From contig JANBPK010000772.1 of assembly GCA_027579435.1 (NCBI GenBank), forward strand, positions 142,512-206,511: 64,000 nt of DNA, written 5' to 3'. How positions within the stretch are numbered: the stretch's first letter is position 1; every line of letters starts with the position of its first letter. Shown here piece after piece: positions 32,659 through 44,729 of the stretch. Under the pieces are notes generated by a model. It was given only the letters and a program-made list of their open reading frames with translations. It had not been told where the DNA came from and did not search any database. The position numbers and the translations under genes were made by a program. The stretch comes from Candolleomyces eurysporus (taxonomy: Eukaryota > Basidiomycota > Agaricomycetes > Agaricales > Psathyrellaceae).

Positions 32659-33048
32659 TTGCTACTGGAATTGGAATACGTCGACGTCGTAAGAGGGCTC
32701 AGGAGGGATAGTCAGATGGTGGACAACGGTCGACTTGCATCTATATTGCGAGAGTTCACGATCACTTCGGCCCCTCGGCCCACCTTACGAGTCGATCGGC
32801 TAGTTGTACAGTCGACAACGCACGTACGGTCCAAAATAGGCACTTCTGTGCCCATTCCTGTTGACGGAGCAGATGGGAAGAAGGCTATCCACCCCAACCG
32901 TATCACCCTACCAAGGGGGGGACTTACCGCCACATGCTAGCCAAAAGTGAATGATGAGCACGGAACTTTCGAAGTATTATTGACCGACAACTGACTGTTA
33001 CGTTGGAGTCGACAAGAGGTTAGGCCAAAGACTAAGTTCGTCAAACTA
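32659..33048. other. Spacer between tandem NAT genes
   Basis: 0.39 kb with no coding signal. It should contain the 3' end of the upstream NAT gene and the promoter of the downstream NAT gene. Confidence 0.5.
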
Positions 33049-34259
33049 TCAAGCAAGAGCTGGAGGCCTCCCCTTTATATTCTCGATTGCACCCTCCTCA
33101 AGCGTGATCCCAAATATCTCCTTCAACGCATCAACCCTATCCTGCTCGGAAGCAAACGTCCTCAGAATCTCCGTTTCCTTACCCGACACCTGCTTCGTAA
33201 CACGATTCCCCGCAACCACGATTCTGTACAGGTATTCTGGATTTTGCTCATCAACGAAGTGCTTGACGCAAAGCACTTGTTCAGCAAAGATTCCTTTTTG
33301 GCTTTGAGCCACGACGAACGATCCGTCTGCGTAATCGGTCGGGAAGTACTCGAGCTCCGAGAACCTGTACACCCGCATCCATGGTCCGTAAGCACCATCG
33401 GGCGTCTTTTTGTCCCTGACTTGCATAAACCAGAGATCTTGACCCTTGGGAACATCCGATGAGAGGGAGGTACCTGTTGCTTGCGAATCAGCCTCTCGAA
33501 ATGAGACGTTGTGACATGAAGGAGCCAGACGTACTCAGAGACGACTGGGGGAGGGGTGCCCTGATCAAACGATGTTCTTCGGATGGCCCAACGCCCATGA
33601 CGATCGACTCATCTCCGGCCACAAGCGGTATAGGCCTTGCGAGCCCGCCACCACCAAACCCAACATCCACTACGTAGGTCAGATTGCTATCATCGAGCGG
33701 CTGGACGAAGATGACCATATGGGTCTGAGATGTATGGATTTCCTCGTCTTCTGGTTTTCGCCAATTGATATTAACGCGTCCTGCGCCCGAGTATGCTCTG
33801 ATACTTGAATCAGGAAATCGCAAATTTGATTGAGAAGAGTGAAACACACCTGAATCCTAGACCACGCAGGATTCCAAGAAGGACGGTGTTCTGGCCAAAA
33901 CAATAGGAGCCGTTACCATCCTTGACGAGCCGCTCAAAAGCACCTTGTGGGCTAACGTCCATCGTATGGCTTGCAGAGCTATACCGCGCTTTCCATCAGT
34001 TCGTGTACAATCAATGGTCATACACTGAGAGAACGTACTAGTGCATCGCCGTATTCTCCCAAGGAAAGGTCGTCAAATGCGCCCTCACAATCTTCTCTAG
34101 GCTTTCCAACGATCGCACGAACTTCTTCTCCTCAATCTCATTCTCCTCGGGCAGCGGATCAAAACGAGCAGCCGAAAGGTACTCCCGAACCTGCGCAGGA
34201 GAGTAGAACGAGGGGACCTGTCTGATCCACAATTGGTCTTGCAAATGACCGCCGGACAT
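33049..34259 (-). CDS. nat2: Arylamine N-acetyltransferase 2
   Basis: Paralogue of the NAT at 31461-32658 with the same exon order. ATG at 34259 gives MSGGHLQDQLWIRQVPSF, followed by TFPWENTAMH, the catalytic Cys in NGSYCFGQN, His in QTHMVIFVQPL and Asp in YVVDVGFGGGGLARPIPL. The triad is complete. The C-terminal exon contains FPTDYADGSFVVAQSQKG, QVLCVKHFVD and KQVSGKETEILRTF, which line up with the other copy. The two proteins differ at many positions, so the duplication is not recent. Both lie head to tail with short spacing. Confidence 0.9.
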
Positions 34260-34455
34260 CTCGATGGGGGGAGGAGATAGATAGTATTGATCGGTACTGG
34301 ACGTACAACTTCTTTTTATTCCGGAGGGGTACTATGAGTCAGCTCAAGTCAGTGATGGGCTAGTGGCGCGACAATCCATCCATATCGGTGTCTTATGCGC
34401 GAGGATGACCACGAATGGGCTTGGCAGGCATGCGCAGCGAGAGACACGCTATAGA

Positions 34456-35694
34456 CTACCCCTTGTTCCCTTTCTTCTTTTTCTTTTTCGACCGCTCTGC
34501 CCCGTCTCCCAATGGTGTAGATTCCTTCGTTCCTTCGTGAGAGCGTTTCAGCGGTACTGAAGTCGGTGGATCGACCTCCATAGATGAGGCCTCTAGTTGA
34601 GCAAGCACGTTCGGTGGTAGGACTAGCTCAGGCTCCGATAGAACCGCGCGATATGTCTTGCGAGTCTCTATAACCACCAAAAATATGAGCGGACAATAAT
34701 TAGATTACTATCGCTGACACACCCACCTGCGCGAATGACCAATGACTTTGGAATCCTTGTTGAAGCGTCATGTGCTGCATCTTGGGGTAATCCCAGTATC
34801 GTTAACCTATAACAAGTCTGTCAGAACCTGGAGGGCACCACAAAGCGAAAGTCGACTCACAGATTGCCAATGTCTCGGGGCGCCCTGAAATCCGCCTCCG
34901 ATACCACCCCACCACTCACGATGACCCCTTTGCCCTTTGTCACCCTCACAACCTCCCTAGCACTCGCCCACCAGTTTCGTTTGGCACTAGGACCATTCTC
35001 TGCAGCATTTGCATCGACGAGGAGAGGGTCGTTCTCCCCTCCCAAGGCACCGACGTAATTGATCTCGAACACCGCGCCGTTTTTCAGTGCGGTTCGTATG
35101 AGGGTGTGCTTGAGGTGATAAGGGAGCCTCGGGAGCGTCAATGGGAGCGAAATGATGTGAGCTGTGAGAGGCGATGGTAATGTGTGGGTCAGGCACGCTA
35201 GGGAGAGCGTTGCGTGCGTTGTCGGAACCAAGGATATCAGGTCGTAGCCATTGCACAACGGGATATTCGCGTTGATCTGTAGGGGTTCGTTTAGCACTTT
35301 ACGACTTTGAGCAAGGATGGGGAATGCCTACCAAACCGAATCCTTTCTCGCTATCTTCATCCAGGATGATGTTCAACCGCTTCAAATACACTATGCCCTG
35401 CCGTGACTTCAGCTGGCCAAGCGCAGCGTCCAGGACGTTGACATGGGTCTTCGAATCGACNTTTTTTATGAACTGTTTGCGTGAAAGCGATAACAGTATA
35501 TCCTACTTCATGAATTCCGTCAGTACAATTTCCCGGAATAGAACAGAGGACGCACAATGAATCAGCAAGTCGATTTTCGTCTCCAGCGCGTCGATTTCTG
35601 CGGGTGTAAAGGCAGGAGCCGTCTGCTTTTCTTTTCCTTTCTTTGATACAGGCCCTAGTTTCGACGGTATTGGCACATTGAGGTCGAAGAACAT
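34456..35694 (-). CDS. rpp1: RNase P/MRP subunit RPP1 (Rpp30 family)
   Basis: Protein subunit of nuclear RNase P and RNase MRP, needed for tRNA 5' processing and rRNA processing. ATG at 35694 gives MFFDLNVPIPSKLG, the conserved Rpp30 start (TIM-barrel strand 1). Exons read LGYTVIAFTQ, LKRLNIILDED, NANIPLCNGYDLISLVPTT, LPRLPYHLKH, FEINYVGALGG and KGVIVSGGVVSEADFRAP, all in family order. The C-terminus is a basic tail (ERSKKKKKKGNKG), typical of this protein. An N at 35461 shifts the frame after QTVHKK; dropping it restores KKVDSKTHVNVLDA and a continuous protein. Confidence 0.93.
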
Positions 35695-35948
35695 GGTGAT
35701 GGTGGTAGAGGAAAAGGGCAGGCGCGACCGCATCAGGCGGCCGAACATGATCAGAATCGAATCCGCGAGAGTGTAAAAGTTTTTCCATTCTTTATGCATT
35801 TAAAGTTATCTACGATGCGAATGGTACAGTGCGAGATGTTCAATAATTGTGTCAGTTCTATGTGAGTCTATATCAGGTATAATGTCTATGAGTAAATTTA
35901 CGATATGATATATGAGTTGTCCATGAGGAAACCATGAGTCCGGGTCCT

Positions 35949-38128
35949 TTACACCATGAGTTGCGATCCCGTTTCCTGCTTCTCCTTCTGTTGCTTTTCC
36001 TGCGCGGCGAGTTCCTTCGCTATAAATAAATCCTGAAATGAAAGTCAGCCAGCTGCCCTTCTCAAAGAAACTTACAATAGTTACTCACAATGCATGGAGC
36101 GAACTTGCTCTTCTCCCGAATTTTGGGACCGAAACGGTAGAACAGGAATGGGGCGGGAACGAACACCAGCATAATTAAACCAATCAAGGTGCAAGCCCAG
36201 TTGATTCCCAACTGCAAGCGATCATCATATTAGCATCGATAGCGGCTCAAGAAGCGAAGAAAAACAGAGACTTACGTTGGTGAACATTTGAACGGTGAAC
36301 AAGGGGAACGCAGCGGCGACGCCAGACCGCACAATCGTGTTGGCAGCCAGAGCGGACGCACTGTACATAAGGTAGGTGTCGACGAGATACGACTGCAGAA
36401 GCGTAAGCAATGGTTAACATGGAGCCAAAGAAGGAATACGTACCAAGAACGACATGAAAATCGAGCTGATCCCCACCCCAATAAAGATGGTACTTATCGC
36501 CGGGACATACCATGACACACTAGCGTACTGCCCCGTCCATCCCAACCAGAAGCAGCCAATGACGAGGATAGGGCTCCCAATCATCGCGCTGATGAGCCTG
36601 TTCTCGGGCGGTGGGAAGCCCTTCCATTTCTTGATCAACGCAGGATATCTTCTTGACGTCCAAATGTTGATCGCAGATCCAACGGTGGTGCCGATCCCAA
36701 CACCGATGAAGATAAGTCCGGTTTGTGAGATCGTGAAACCTTTAACCTTGATGAAGATGACCGGAATAGCCTGGAAGACTATAGGAGGCATAGACTAAGA
36801 CGAAGCTCGAGGAAAATATGTGAAAAGGGAGAACGTACGTGCATAAAGGAGACCGTAGACCAAGGACAGGTAGACGGTTACCAGCACCAAGATAGGCTCC
36901 ATGAACAACATATGGAACGGCCGGAGGATCGTCCGCTTCATGATACCTCCAAACGACCAATCCTGTCTTTCGTGTTCAGCGTAGATGTGCTCGTACTTGT
37001 GAGGGTCTTGCTTTCGTAGACGTTCGGCCTTGCGCGCTAGGAGGACTGGGGCGTAGGTTTCGGGGAGGAAGAAGAGCGTGAGGGTACAAGCGCCAGCGAA
37101 AATCATCATAACCCAGAAGACCCATCTCCAGGTGGCCGAGCTTTCGGCGATGCTATACGAAAGGTGAGCCGAGGCTTCGAGAGAACACAAAACAAACGAC
37201 GTACAATCCGGATACGATTGGCCCCAACACTGGCCCCATGAAAACACTCGCAGTGAACATGCTCACTGCAAGGCCTCTCCTCTCAGGATCCCAAATATCC
37301 GCGATGACACCACCAGAGTTCGTCAAAGGGGCACATGCGAAGAAACCGGAGATGAATCGCGTTACAAGGAGAGTCTCGATATTCTTCGCCAGGGCTTGGC
37401 CGAGGTGGAAGATGGTGTACAGAATCATGGCAACGATAAAGATTTTCCTGCGACCGATAAGCTCACTTCCTGGGCCCCAGATTAACGGCTACGAAGATAC
37501 TTGGTTAGACTTCCATATCGACGAGAGAGGAATAGTCTAACTCACCCCAAAGCAATACCCAATCAGAAAGACGGTCGTGATCAAGTCCGACACTTCATTC
37601 GAAATATGGAACTGAGCCTGAATCCTCAGGGATACTGACGACGGTGCGGACGAGGCGAACGTGCTGTAAAACCGAGCGTCAGTGTCAAAGAATAAGGGGC
37701 CAAGCGATAATCACTCACACATTAAGGCAGAGCAACATACAAATCAAAGTCAAGAACCACTTGTACGGCGTTGACCAGTTCTGCGGGTTTTCTGGATCGT
37801 CAGGGCCGTCCCAATTCGCCATGTTGGGATCTTTCTCCGGCTTCGAGGGAATCTGGAGCGACTTCTGTCTCTCTGGAGGACTCCTGGGAGTCGGCTCTTC
37901 CACATAGTCACCGCCGTATCTTGAGAAAGCAGCTTCATCTTGGTTTAGAACCTCAGCCTCCATGGTAGGAGACAGGACAAGAGGCCTGGCAGGTGGTCGA
38001 GTAGGGTCATGGGTCTTGGAGTCCAATTCATATGTTGAGTCGTGGTTCGTGAAGGTGAAAGAAGACCGTGGCGTTGCCACTGCGCTCGTCGAAGGGGACG
38101 ATACTGCAAAGGGTGGTGGATGAGACAT
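35949..38128 (-). CDS. MFS transporter, DHA1 drug/polyamine exporter type
   Basis: Second DHA1 transporter, 12 TM, plasma membrane, proton-coupled export. ATG at 38128 starts a hydrophilic 130-residue N-terminus (MSHPPPFAVSSPSTS) that ends DWDGPDDPENPQNW-like before TM1 (YKWFLTLICMLLCLNV). Exons then carry APLTNSGGVIADIWDPERRG, VFMGPVLGPIVSGL (motif C), ATWRWVFWVMMIFAG, LPETYAPVLLARKAERLRK, MFMEPILVLVTVYLSL-like sequence and a final AAQEKQQKEKQETGSQLMV. The C-terminal helix is complete (APFLFYRFGPKIREKSKFAP), unlike the transporter at 647-2942. Substrate unknown. Confidence 0.9.
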
Positions 38129-38795
38129 AACGTGGTATTCCTGGGCGAACCAAGGGGATTGCGAACGTGGTGCCTCGCAAACTCTTTATATCGAGCATGA
38201 TTCGGGCAGATGTAAAGGACAATGACCAATGCGTTCGCTTCAGAGTTCGGAAAGAAGGAGGGATATCCGATGAATTTTGCTGATTCATGCACGCTGGATT
38301 TATCCTCCAAACGTGGTGTATCGATCGAGGCCGTTGACAAGCCGTTAGATAAAGAATTTAAGCAGCGGAAACAAGAGGAAACCATCTGACATCACCGAGG
38401 GTAGCCGGTTATAGGCTGACCGGGTGACCGAACTTTCCACGTGGCTCTGCCAAATAGGGCCAAAGGGTCCGTATCCTCGCGGTCGGTGTGCAAATCAGGA
38501 TTATCCTACTTTGCAAGCACAGTTGCAAAGAAAGTATTAGCACTATAAATAGAGGACTGTGCCGGCTACCACCAAGGATAATTCACCACCAAGCCGTATT
38601 TATGTTGTTGCCGAGCCAACGCTGGAATGGTCTATACTATGACGTCACTCGACTCATCTATCAGCCGTGAACTCAAATTGCAGGTTCCTCTTCAAAGCAA
38701 AGCAAATCGAAAATCCCTTTGACAGAACTTGAAGGTACAGGACCTATTGAATAACAGTATTGGTACAGCTGAGGGCCACCAGCCACCCTTTATCT
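38129..38795. other. Intergenic between MFS gene and AKR gene
   Basis: 0.67 kb between two minus-strand genes. It holds the MFS promoter and the AKR 3' flank. A second TATA-like run (CTATAAATAG, about 38544) reads on both strands. No coding frame. Confidence 0.45.
38184..38190 (-). promoter_or_regulatory. TATA box of the second MFS gene
   Basis: TATAAAG on the minus strand, 56-62 bases before the ATG at 38128. Spacing fits a fungal TATA promoter. Confidence 0.45.
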
Positions 38796-40304
38796 TCATC
38801 TCCACAAGTGAGCCTCCTCGTCAGTCAAACCATAATATCTATCCCCCTTGATCTCAGCGGTCTCAATAATCGCGTTGACTTTTGAGAGATCGGCGCTGGA
38901 AAGCTCGAGATCACCGGCTTCCAGATTTTCCAAGATTCGAGAAGCTTTCCTATTCCCGTATAAAACTTGTCAGTTTCGGGCATACTTGTAAACGCCGGAG
39001 AAAGAAGACATACGCAGAGCCAGGGAGCGGAATGACGTGCGGTCCCAAACTAGCAACCCATGCCAAGCAGAGTTGAGCGGGAGTACATCCAACTTGATCT
39101 GCGACGGCTTTCAGAGCCTCGACAATAGCCCAGTTGTGATTCATGATTTCGTCTGTCTTGAAGCGAGTGAGANTTTTTTCTTCCGTCCCCATCTGGATTA
39201 TACAACGTCGGTAAATACGTAGGTTCTCTTCCGAAAGTCGAGAGGGTTAAAACTTAACACTAACCTGGAATGTCAGAGCTACTCTTGATCTGGCCTGTCA
39301 GGAATCCACGGCCAAGAGGACTAGATCGCGAAATGTTTTCAAAAGGCATCAGGTTCAATCCGAAAGATAGAACTTACGAGTACGCCATGATAGAAATTCC
39401 AAGCTCTTTGGATGTCTCGATGACTTTCTTCTGGTTCTCATCGTAAGACCAGGGACTGACTTCTATCTCAGCTGCTGTGACAGGGTAAACCTTCGGAAGT
39501 ATAAGCGTCAGAAAATACGAAAGATTTGATTTACATACAGCATGAGCACGCCTCAAAGTATCAGCGTTACACTCGGACAATCCAATATGGTCGAATTTCC
39601 CTTCTTTGAGAAGTGTTACGAGGTTTTCCATTTGTTTCTCGATTGGAATACGAGAGTCAACTCGGGCAGGCTCAAATAGGTCAACCTTCTTGATAGGTCC
39701 TAGAGCGCTCTGAATATTGTCGATGCTGGCTCTCAAGTTCTCGATCCTGGTGATAATAATGTCAGGAACACTTGACCATATAATAGAGTATCAGTGATAT
39801 TATGGCACTCACGAACAATCAGGGCCACGATTCTTCACTCCTCCTTTGACAGAGAGGAATGTCTTCTCTGCATAATCCGGGTACTTAGCATAGAATCGTG
39901 AGAGTAGCTGGAGGTTTCCAGTGCCCCAGTCTTGAGCATAGAATTCGCCTAGTAGAAGTGACCAGTGAGATTGCGAACAATGTAAAGTGAAGGGTGAAGA
40001 GAACAGACCGCTATTCAATACCATCTTCACGCCAGGAGGAAGCGCGTCGACAGCAGCCTTAATGGCTTCGAAGCATTGTTCATCCGGGGCGGGGTTGGGT
40101 GTCCAACTGAAGAACATTCAATTTGAATCTTCAGTTCAGTCTTTATGCAAGCTGGACGTACGTCATGTTCATTAACCCGTGCTGGATAAGATGACGATGA
40201 GCATCGCTGCAAGCCGTCGATGTGGTCGAAGTGGTACTCACTGCAATTCGTCCAACTTTAACGTTGGACGCGGTGCCTCCAAGTGTAGCTGTTGCAGTGA
40301 CCAT
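38796..40304 (-). CDS. Aldo-keto reductase, pyridoxal-reductase type
   Basis: NADPH-dependent TIM-barrel reductase resembling the AKR8 (pyridoxal reductase, Plr1) group, probably reducing pyridoxal to pyridoxine or a similar aldehyde. ATG at 40304 (MVTATATLGGTASNVKVGRI) and several short introns lead to the stop at 38796. Signature segments: TWTPNPAPDEQCFEAIKAAV, VLNSGEFYA (catalytic Tyr), FLSVKGGV (catalytic Lys), SLFEPARVD-type strand, KFDHIGLSECNADTLRRAHA, EIEVSPWSYDENQKKVI, MAYSPLGRGFLTGQIKS, GCTPAQLCLAWV and VIPLPGS (cofactor-binding). An N at 39173 shifts the frame; dropping it joins IPDGDGRKNLTRFKTDEI correctly. Confidence 0.88.
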
Positions 40305-41014
40305 TTCGTTGGTTTTTGAGACGAGTTCTTGGTGTTGGGATCCTTTGTCAACGATTCAAGCATTTTATAGTCAAGGCAGAAATCAAACAGCCCCCGTGCT
40401 GATTCAAAATTATTTCGTGAAGAAGTAGAAGCACTGTGGTTTTCCGTCGCCAGCTCGGATAGATTGTTTGGGCCGTCCGATTTCCCTCAGTCTACTAGTA
40501 AATAGTCTCATCTTCTGTTCTGTTGATAATGACTGGTCTAAGAAACGCTGCTTGAACATTTGTCTGTCAATCGTAATCCAGATCTCACCTGTTCACGAGT
40601 TTTGGAGCTTCAAGCGAGCGACTAACAACAGGCAAGAAAGTATTGGAAAGTTAGTTTCTTACAGCATCCAGATTACGCTGCGGTATCAATAGACGCTCAG
40701 CGGATACCAACAGCCGCAGGTAGCCAGTTGATCATGAGTTCAAAAGCATCATCGAATTCAGTGGTCATGATCACGAACGAAGGAGCCTTATCATGATCGC
40801 GCGTCATAATACGACATAGAGAGGGCCTATTGCGGGTAGTATGAGCGAAATAGCAATCTGAAACTCTGCGCCGAGTTCTTGAATTGAATTAAAACCGCGA
40901 AGCACGAGCTGGGTCAACAACGCAGGGGCATCTCGGTATCATATATTCATCATTCATACACGTTGTCCATGGCTTGCACACAGCGGCACGATAGGAGACG
41001 TGGTCATACTACAC
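40305..41014. other. Intergenic, AKR promoter side
   Basis: 0.7 kb, AT-rich, between the AKR start and the FAD oxidase stop, both on minus. Besides the TATA box listed, nothing is supported. Confidence 0.45.
40363..40369 (-). promoter_or_regulatory. TATA box of the aldo-keto reductase gene
   Basis: TATAAAA on the minus strand about 60 bases before the ATG at 40304, flanked by GC-richer sequence. Confidence 0.5.
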
Positions 41015-43267
41015 CTATAGTCCGATTGGGCCGTCCGTGTATCGGACATTAAATCTATAACAAAGGTTGTCAATGAAACCTCGGTGGAAACACGGGGGGT
41101 TTTAGGCGACGTACCTCGTGGGATCGTATTTTCTATATGTCCTCCTAAGTTCTTGATATCGTCCGTACGTTGCCAATACATTTTGCTCCTTATCGGATTC
41201 ACCCACGTAGAGCGGAATGCCAGGGGAGGGGGGGATTCTGTCATGCAAGTGGGTGAATAAACTTGAGTCAGGCAAAAAGCGCTACGACTTACTGCCTTAA
41301 GAATTCCCTTCGCGCATTCTGCACTCGCCTCGAGACCGTATCGATGTTGGGCGGCATCTGATTGTGGAACTGTACCAACCCGTAGTTCCTCAAAGGGGGA
41401 TCCATCACATTTCCACCTCTATCCCTCCCGACTTGGACCTGGGATTTCTGAACAGAGGTGAAGGCGAGGATAGCAAACTCTACGCCGTCCTTTGTTGGAT
41501 CATCATCGGAGCTCGGAGGGCCTGTTGCGTCTGGCTTCGCTCGAACGGCTTCGACGTACTGGCCGAACTTCCTGTAGGAGTCTTCATACCTGGCGTAGCC
41601 ACTTCCTTCGCCTGAAGAAAAAGCGCTCGCTCCGAACAACTGCCCTTGTCCGCTACCTTCGGTACCAGTCCCTAAGCTGTTAACAACGTCGACGTAGCTG
41701 GATCGCCCCACTGAGCTCCCGAGATTTGGGAGGTTGAGGAAGTCATCATAGAGCCCGGGAGGTAAATTCTCCGAAGGAGAGGACGTGTTGTAAACAAACG
41801 TGGCAAAGTTGATAGGAAAGAGGGTATTGTTCGCGAAAGAGACTGAGAACACCGATAAGAGGGCTGTGGTCCGGCAATGACATTCAGCCACAGACCGGTT
41901 GGGCAGCGTGAGTAGTCATATGTGGAGCCATATAGAGATAGAGGAGTAGAAATGAACAGAATTCCGGCTGTCAATACGGTGCACTTGAGAGCAAACGTAG
42001 AGACCTGGGCACTCACACGCTCGTGGATCGTTGACGTTATTAATGAATTTGGCTGTCGCCTTCAGGAGAGCTTCTGATGTCGAGTTGTCGTACTAAACAC
42101 GTATTAGAAGGTCAGTTGACAGTATATGGGCAAAGATAACAATAACAATATCAATTGACCATCCGGGGAGAACTCCCATCGCACGCACGAGGTGGTGGAT
42201 GTCAGGTTTTTCGGATGCAGAATAGCGGAAATGAGAAGTTGAACTCACGAAAATTGTTCCACCAATGAAGTTCTTATCAGCCTTTGTCCCAACATGAACT
42301 GCTCTCACTTCATATCGGGTGACTATGCCGAATCTATTTGCACCTCCCTGTCAAAAACGCTCAGTACCCGCCAAGGTTGGACACAACCCCGTGGCAAACA
42401 CGCACCTTCAACGCCCTGAACAGATCATTATATTGGTTTGTCGCGGATGCAGTAATCAAGTCACCATTGACGAGGACAACATCCGCCTCGAGGAGAGTGT
42501 CTACACTGAAGCCGTGAGCACCCGCTAGAAAGCTAAGGCCGCCACCTAAGAGGAGTCCGGTTCCAATGTGCCTATTGAAGAAGGATACAAGTTCGTAGCT
42601 CAACACACTATCGGGTTTGAAAGCAAATCGATGGACTCACGCTAAACGCCCACCCAGCACACCGACGCCAAATGGTTCTAGTGCTGTCAAAGCTTCTCCC
42701 CATCGAATCCCAGGCTGCAGGGTTACGGTATCCTTAGACTCATTGTATGACACAGATGTCATATGTTCAAATGAGATTAGGATGCCGCCTTCAGTACTAT
42801 GAATTGGGTATCAGAAAGGTTCATTTTCGCGTAATCTTACCCCAAACGAGATAAGAAATGGATACTCACCTACTCCATCCGCTCATTCCACTGTGGCCAC
42901 CGGACCGAACTGCGTACTTGACTTCATGCCTGAATATCGCCCTCATAGCCACTTGGACATCTGCACTACTTCGAGGACGCACGATGCACGTCGGAGAGGA
43001 CAGTCCATTGAACCTGTTCCACGAGTTTGAGGAGACATTCCTATACTCCGGGGAGCCGGAATTCAGGATGAGAGTGCCCAGTTGAGACTGTAACTCAGTA
43101 CACGCTCGACTCGCAGAACGCGAGCTGCCACTTGAGGTACTTTGGCGAGCGTCGACCTCCAAGAAAGATGACGGGGTAGCTGATACCAAGTCCGCGCTGG
43201 ATGCAAGGACGAATAATACCAGTCCAAGCCAAAGGCAAAAGACGCGCTGAGGGAGAGGAGGAGACAT
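41015..43267 (-). CDS. Secreted berberine-bridge-type FAD-linked oxidase
   Basis: Secreted flavoprotein oxidase of the BBE/PCMH family; fungal members oxidise sugars, alkaloids or other secondary metabolites. ATG at 43267 (MSPPLPQRVFCLWLGLVLFV) gives a signal peptide ending near residue 28; an in-frame ATG at 43285 would add six residues. The PCMH FAD domain has NRFNGLSSPTCIVRPRSSAD, AVRSGGHSGMSGW with the flavin-linking His in GGH, VTLQPGIRWGEAL, GVLGGRLAHIGTGLLLGGGL and GANRFGIVTRYE. There is no Cys at the second flavin-link position, so attachment is probably through His only. The C-terminus ends FNVRYTDGPIGL after a small last exon. The substrate is unknown. Confidence 0.88.
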
Positions 43268-43536
43268 AGTCCGCGTCCAAGTCATCGTACGACCCACCAA
43301 CGAGAAGGAAGTTCGGAGTTGGGCGGCGAAAGGAAGGGAAGAAAGATGGGTGTCGCGTCTTCAGTGATCGCTCCAGGTATTTAAGGCCAAGGCACCACCG
43401 ATATGTAGCAGAATGGAGGAATCGAAGAGAGTCGCCGGTGTGATAGGATAGCATCCGTTTAACCCAGTATGTAAAAATGTAACCTGGCAGAAGTGCTTCT
43501 TGATGGACAGAGCAATCTAGATTCACAATCACTTAC

Positions 43537-43930
43537 CTATGGCAGTGTACGTGGGGTCGAAGCTGGGTCGAAGCACGTTGTCGATAACGTTAACTTTTGA
43601 CGTCTGTTGATCATATGTCTGCTGAAGATTCGGTTCTTGAGACGGCTTCAGGTACCAGACAAAAGTGTGAGAGTCACTGAAGATGTCGGACTTCAATCGT
43701 AATACATTCTATTACAAACTGGGGCGAAACTCACGATTGGGTGAGCACCAAGACCGGGTTTTTGTCATCGCTTGTCTTCATCGCGTCAAGGATTCTTTGA
43801 TATTCGGAACGACCAACAGGATGACTTATATCACTGTGAGACACGGGGATTGTGCGGCTTGCCAGGGACGAGAAAGGTCTTGTCCATTGAGACAACTCTA
43901 ATCGCTTTAGTGGCCTACATGACCATTTCT
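43537..43930 (-). CDS. Possible gene fragment, unknown product
   Basis: Two patches join cleanly through a 58-nt GT-AG intron: an upstream part ending ILDAMKTSDDKNPVLVLTQ, then SDSHTFVWYLKPSQEPNLQQ down to a donor at 43536. A further exon from 43483 would read into the FAD oxidase start in another frame. I do not recognise the protein and cannot find its ATG or stop. It could be a real small gene or a decayed one. Confidence 0.28.
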
Positions 43931-44729
43931 TGAGCGTGGGCCACCTTACCGGCGACCGCCCTGAGGTCAATGCGTGTAAGGCGGGATCGTCTCAAAATGT
44001 TTTTTCCTGAGAGATTTCGATTTCGGAAGACAAATCCTGAAATGGTTGGACGTTTCTGACCGTTGGCCGGAAGGTGCGGAAGGGCCGTCTAATCGTTACC
44101 TGCGTCGGTACAGTGTATTCTGGCGGCGGCAACAAAGATCTCAATATAACTCACTCATCATTCTACAACGGCATGTTTGCATCATCATCATCATCATAAG
44201 GGTGCTAGGAGGGATGATACTTACAAATGTCGGGCAAAAGCAGGGAAAGGCTTACGAGAAGTTCCTTCGGCAGGCTATATCTACTTCTTCATCTGTTTAT
44301 ATCACCGAACAGGGTAGATTTCGTGAGGCAGAGCGACAGTATCTGTGCGGGTTCAGCACCTTTTGGTTGACCCTCGTTCAAGAATGGAGTGCGTGACAGG
44401 ACCGTACGTGTGACATGCCCCGTGGTGTGACAGAGCGCGTGATGTACGTCAAAGCTTTCTCTGAGGCATTTTTCCTGAAATTTAAGTGCGATTGAGAACC
44501 ATCCAATCAATCATCAGTGGTAACCAAACGTTGGGTGNAAAAAAACCCGAACGGTATCTCAGCGACACAAGCAAAGAGAAAGGAATCATATTATATTAAA
44601 CTATCATAGTAATACAACCGCGGTGAACTCGGGCACAGCGCTCATACAAAGGGATGTGCATACGTCAAAACGAAAGTAAACAGTAGGTGCAGAGAAGTTC
44701 GAAAAACCTAACAGACCACAGTGAAAATC
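43931..44729. other. Intergenic, microsatellite
   Basis: 0.8 kb with no gene. It includes a CAT trinucleotide run at about 44178-44198 and an N at 44538 beside seven A. The left part is upstream of the possible fragment, the right part is the 3' flank of FunK1 kinase 2. Confidence 0.45.

Noticed and set aside
44178..44198. CAT repeat as a regulatory or coding element
   Set aside because: A plain trinucleotide microsatellite with no surrounding coding frame.
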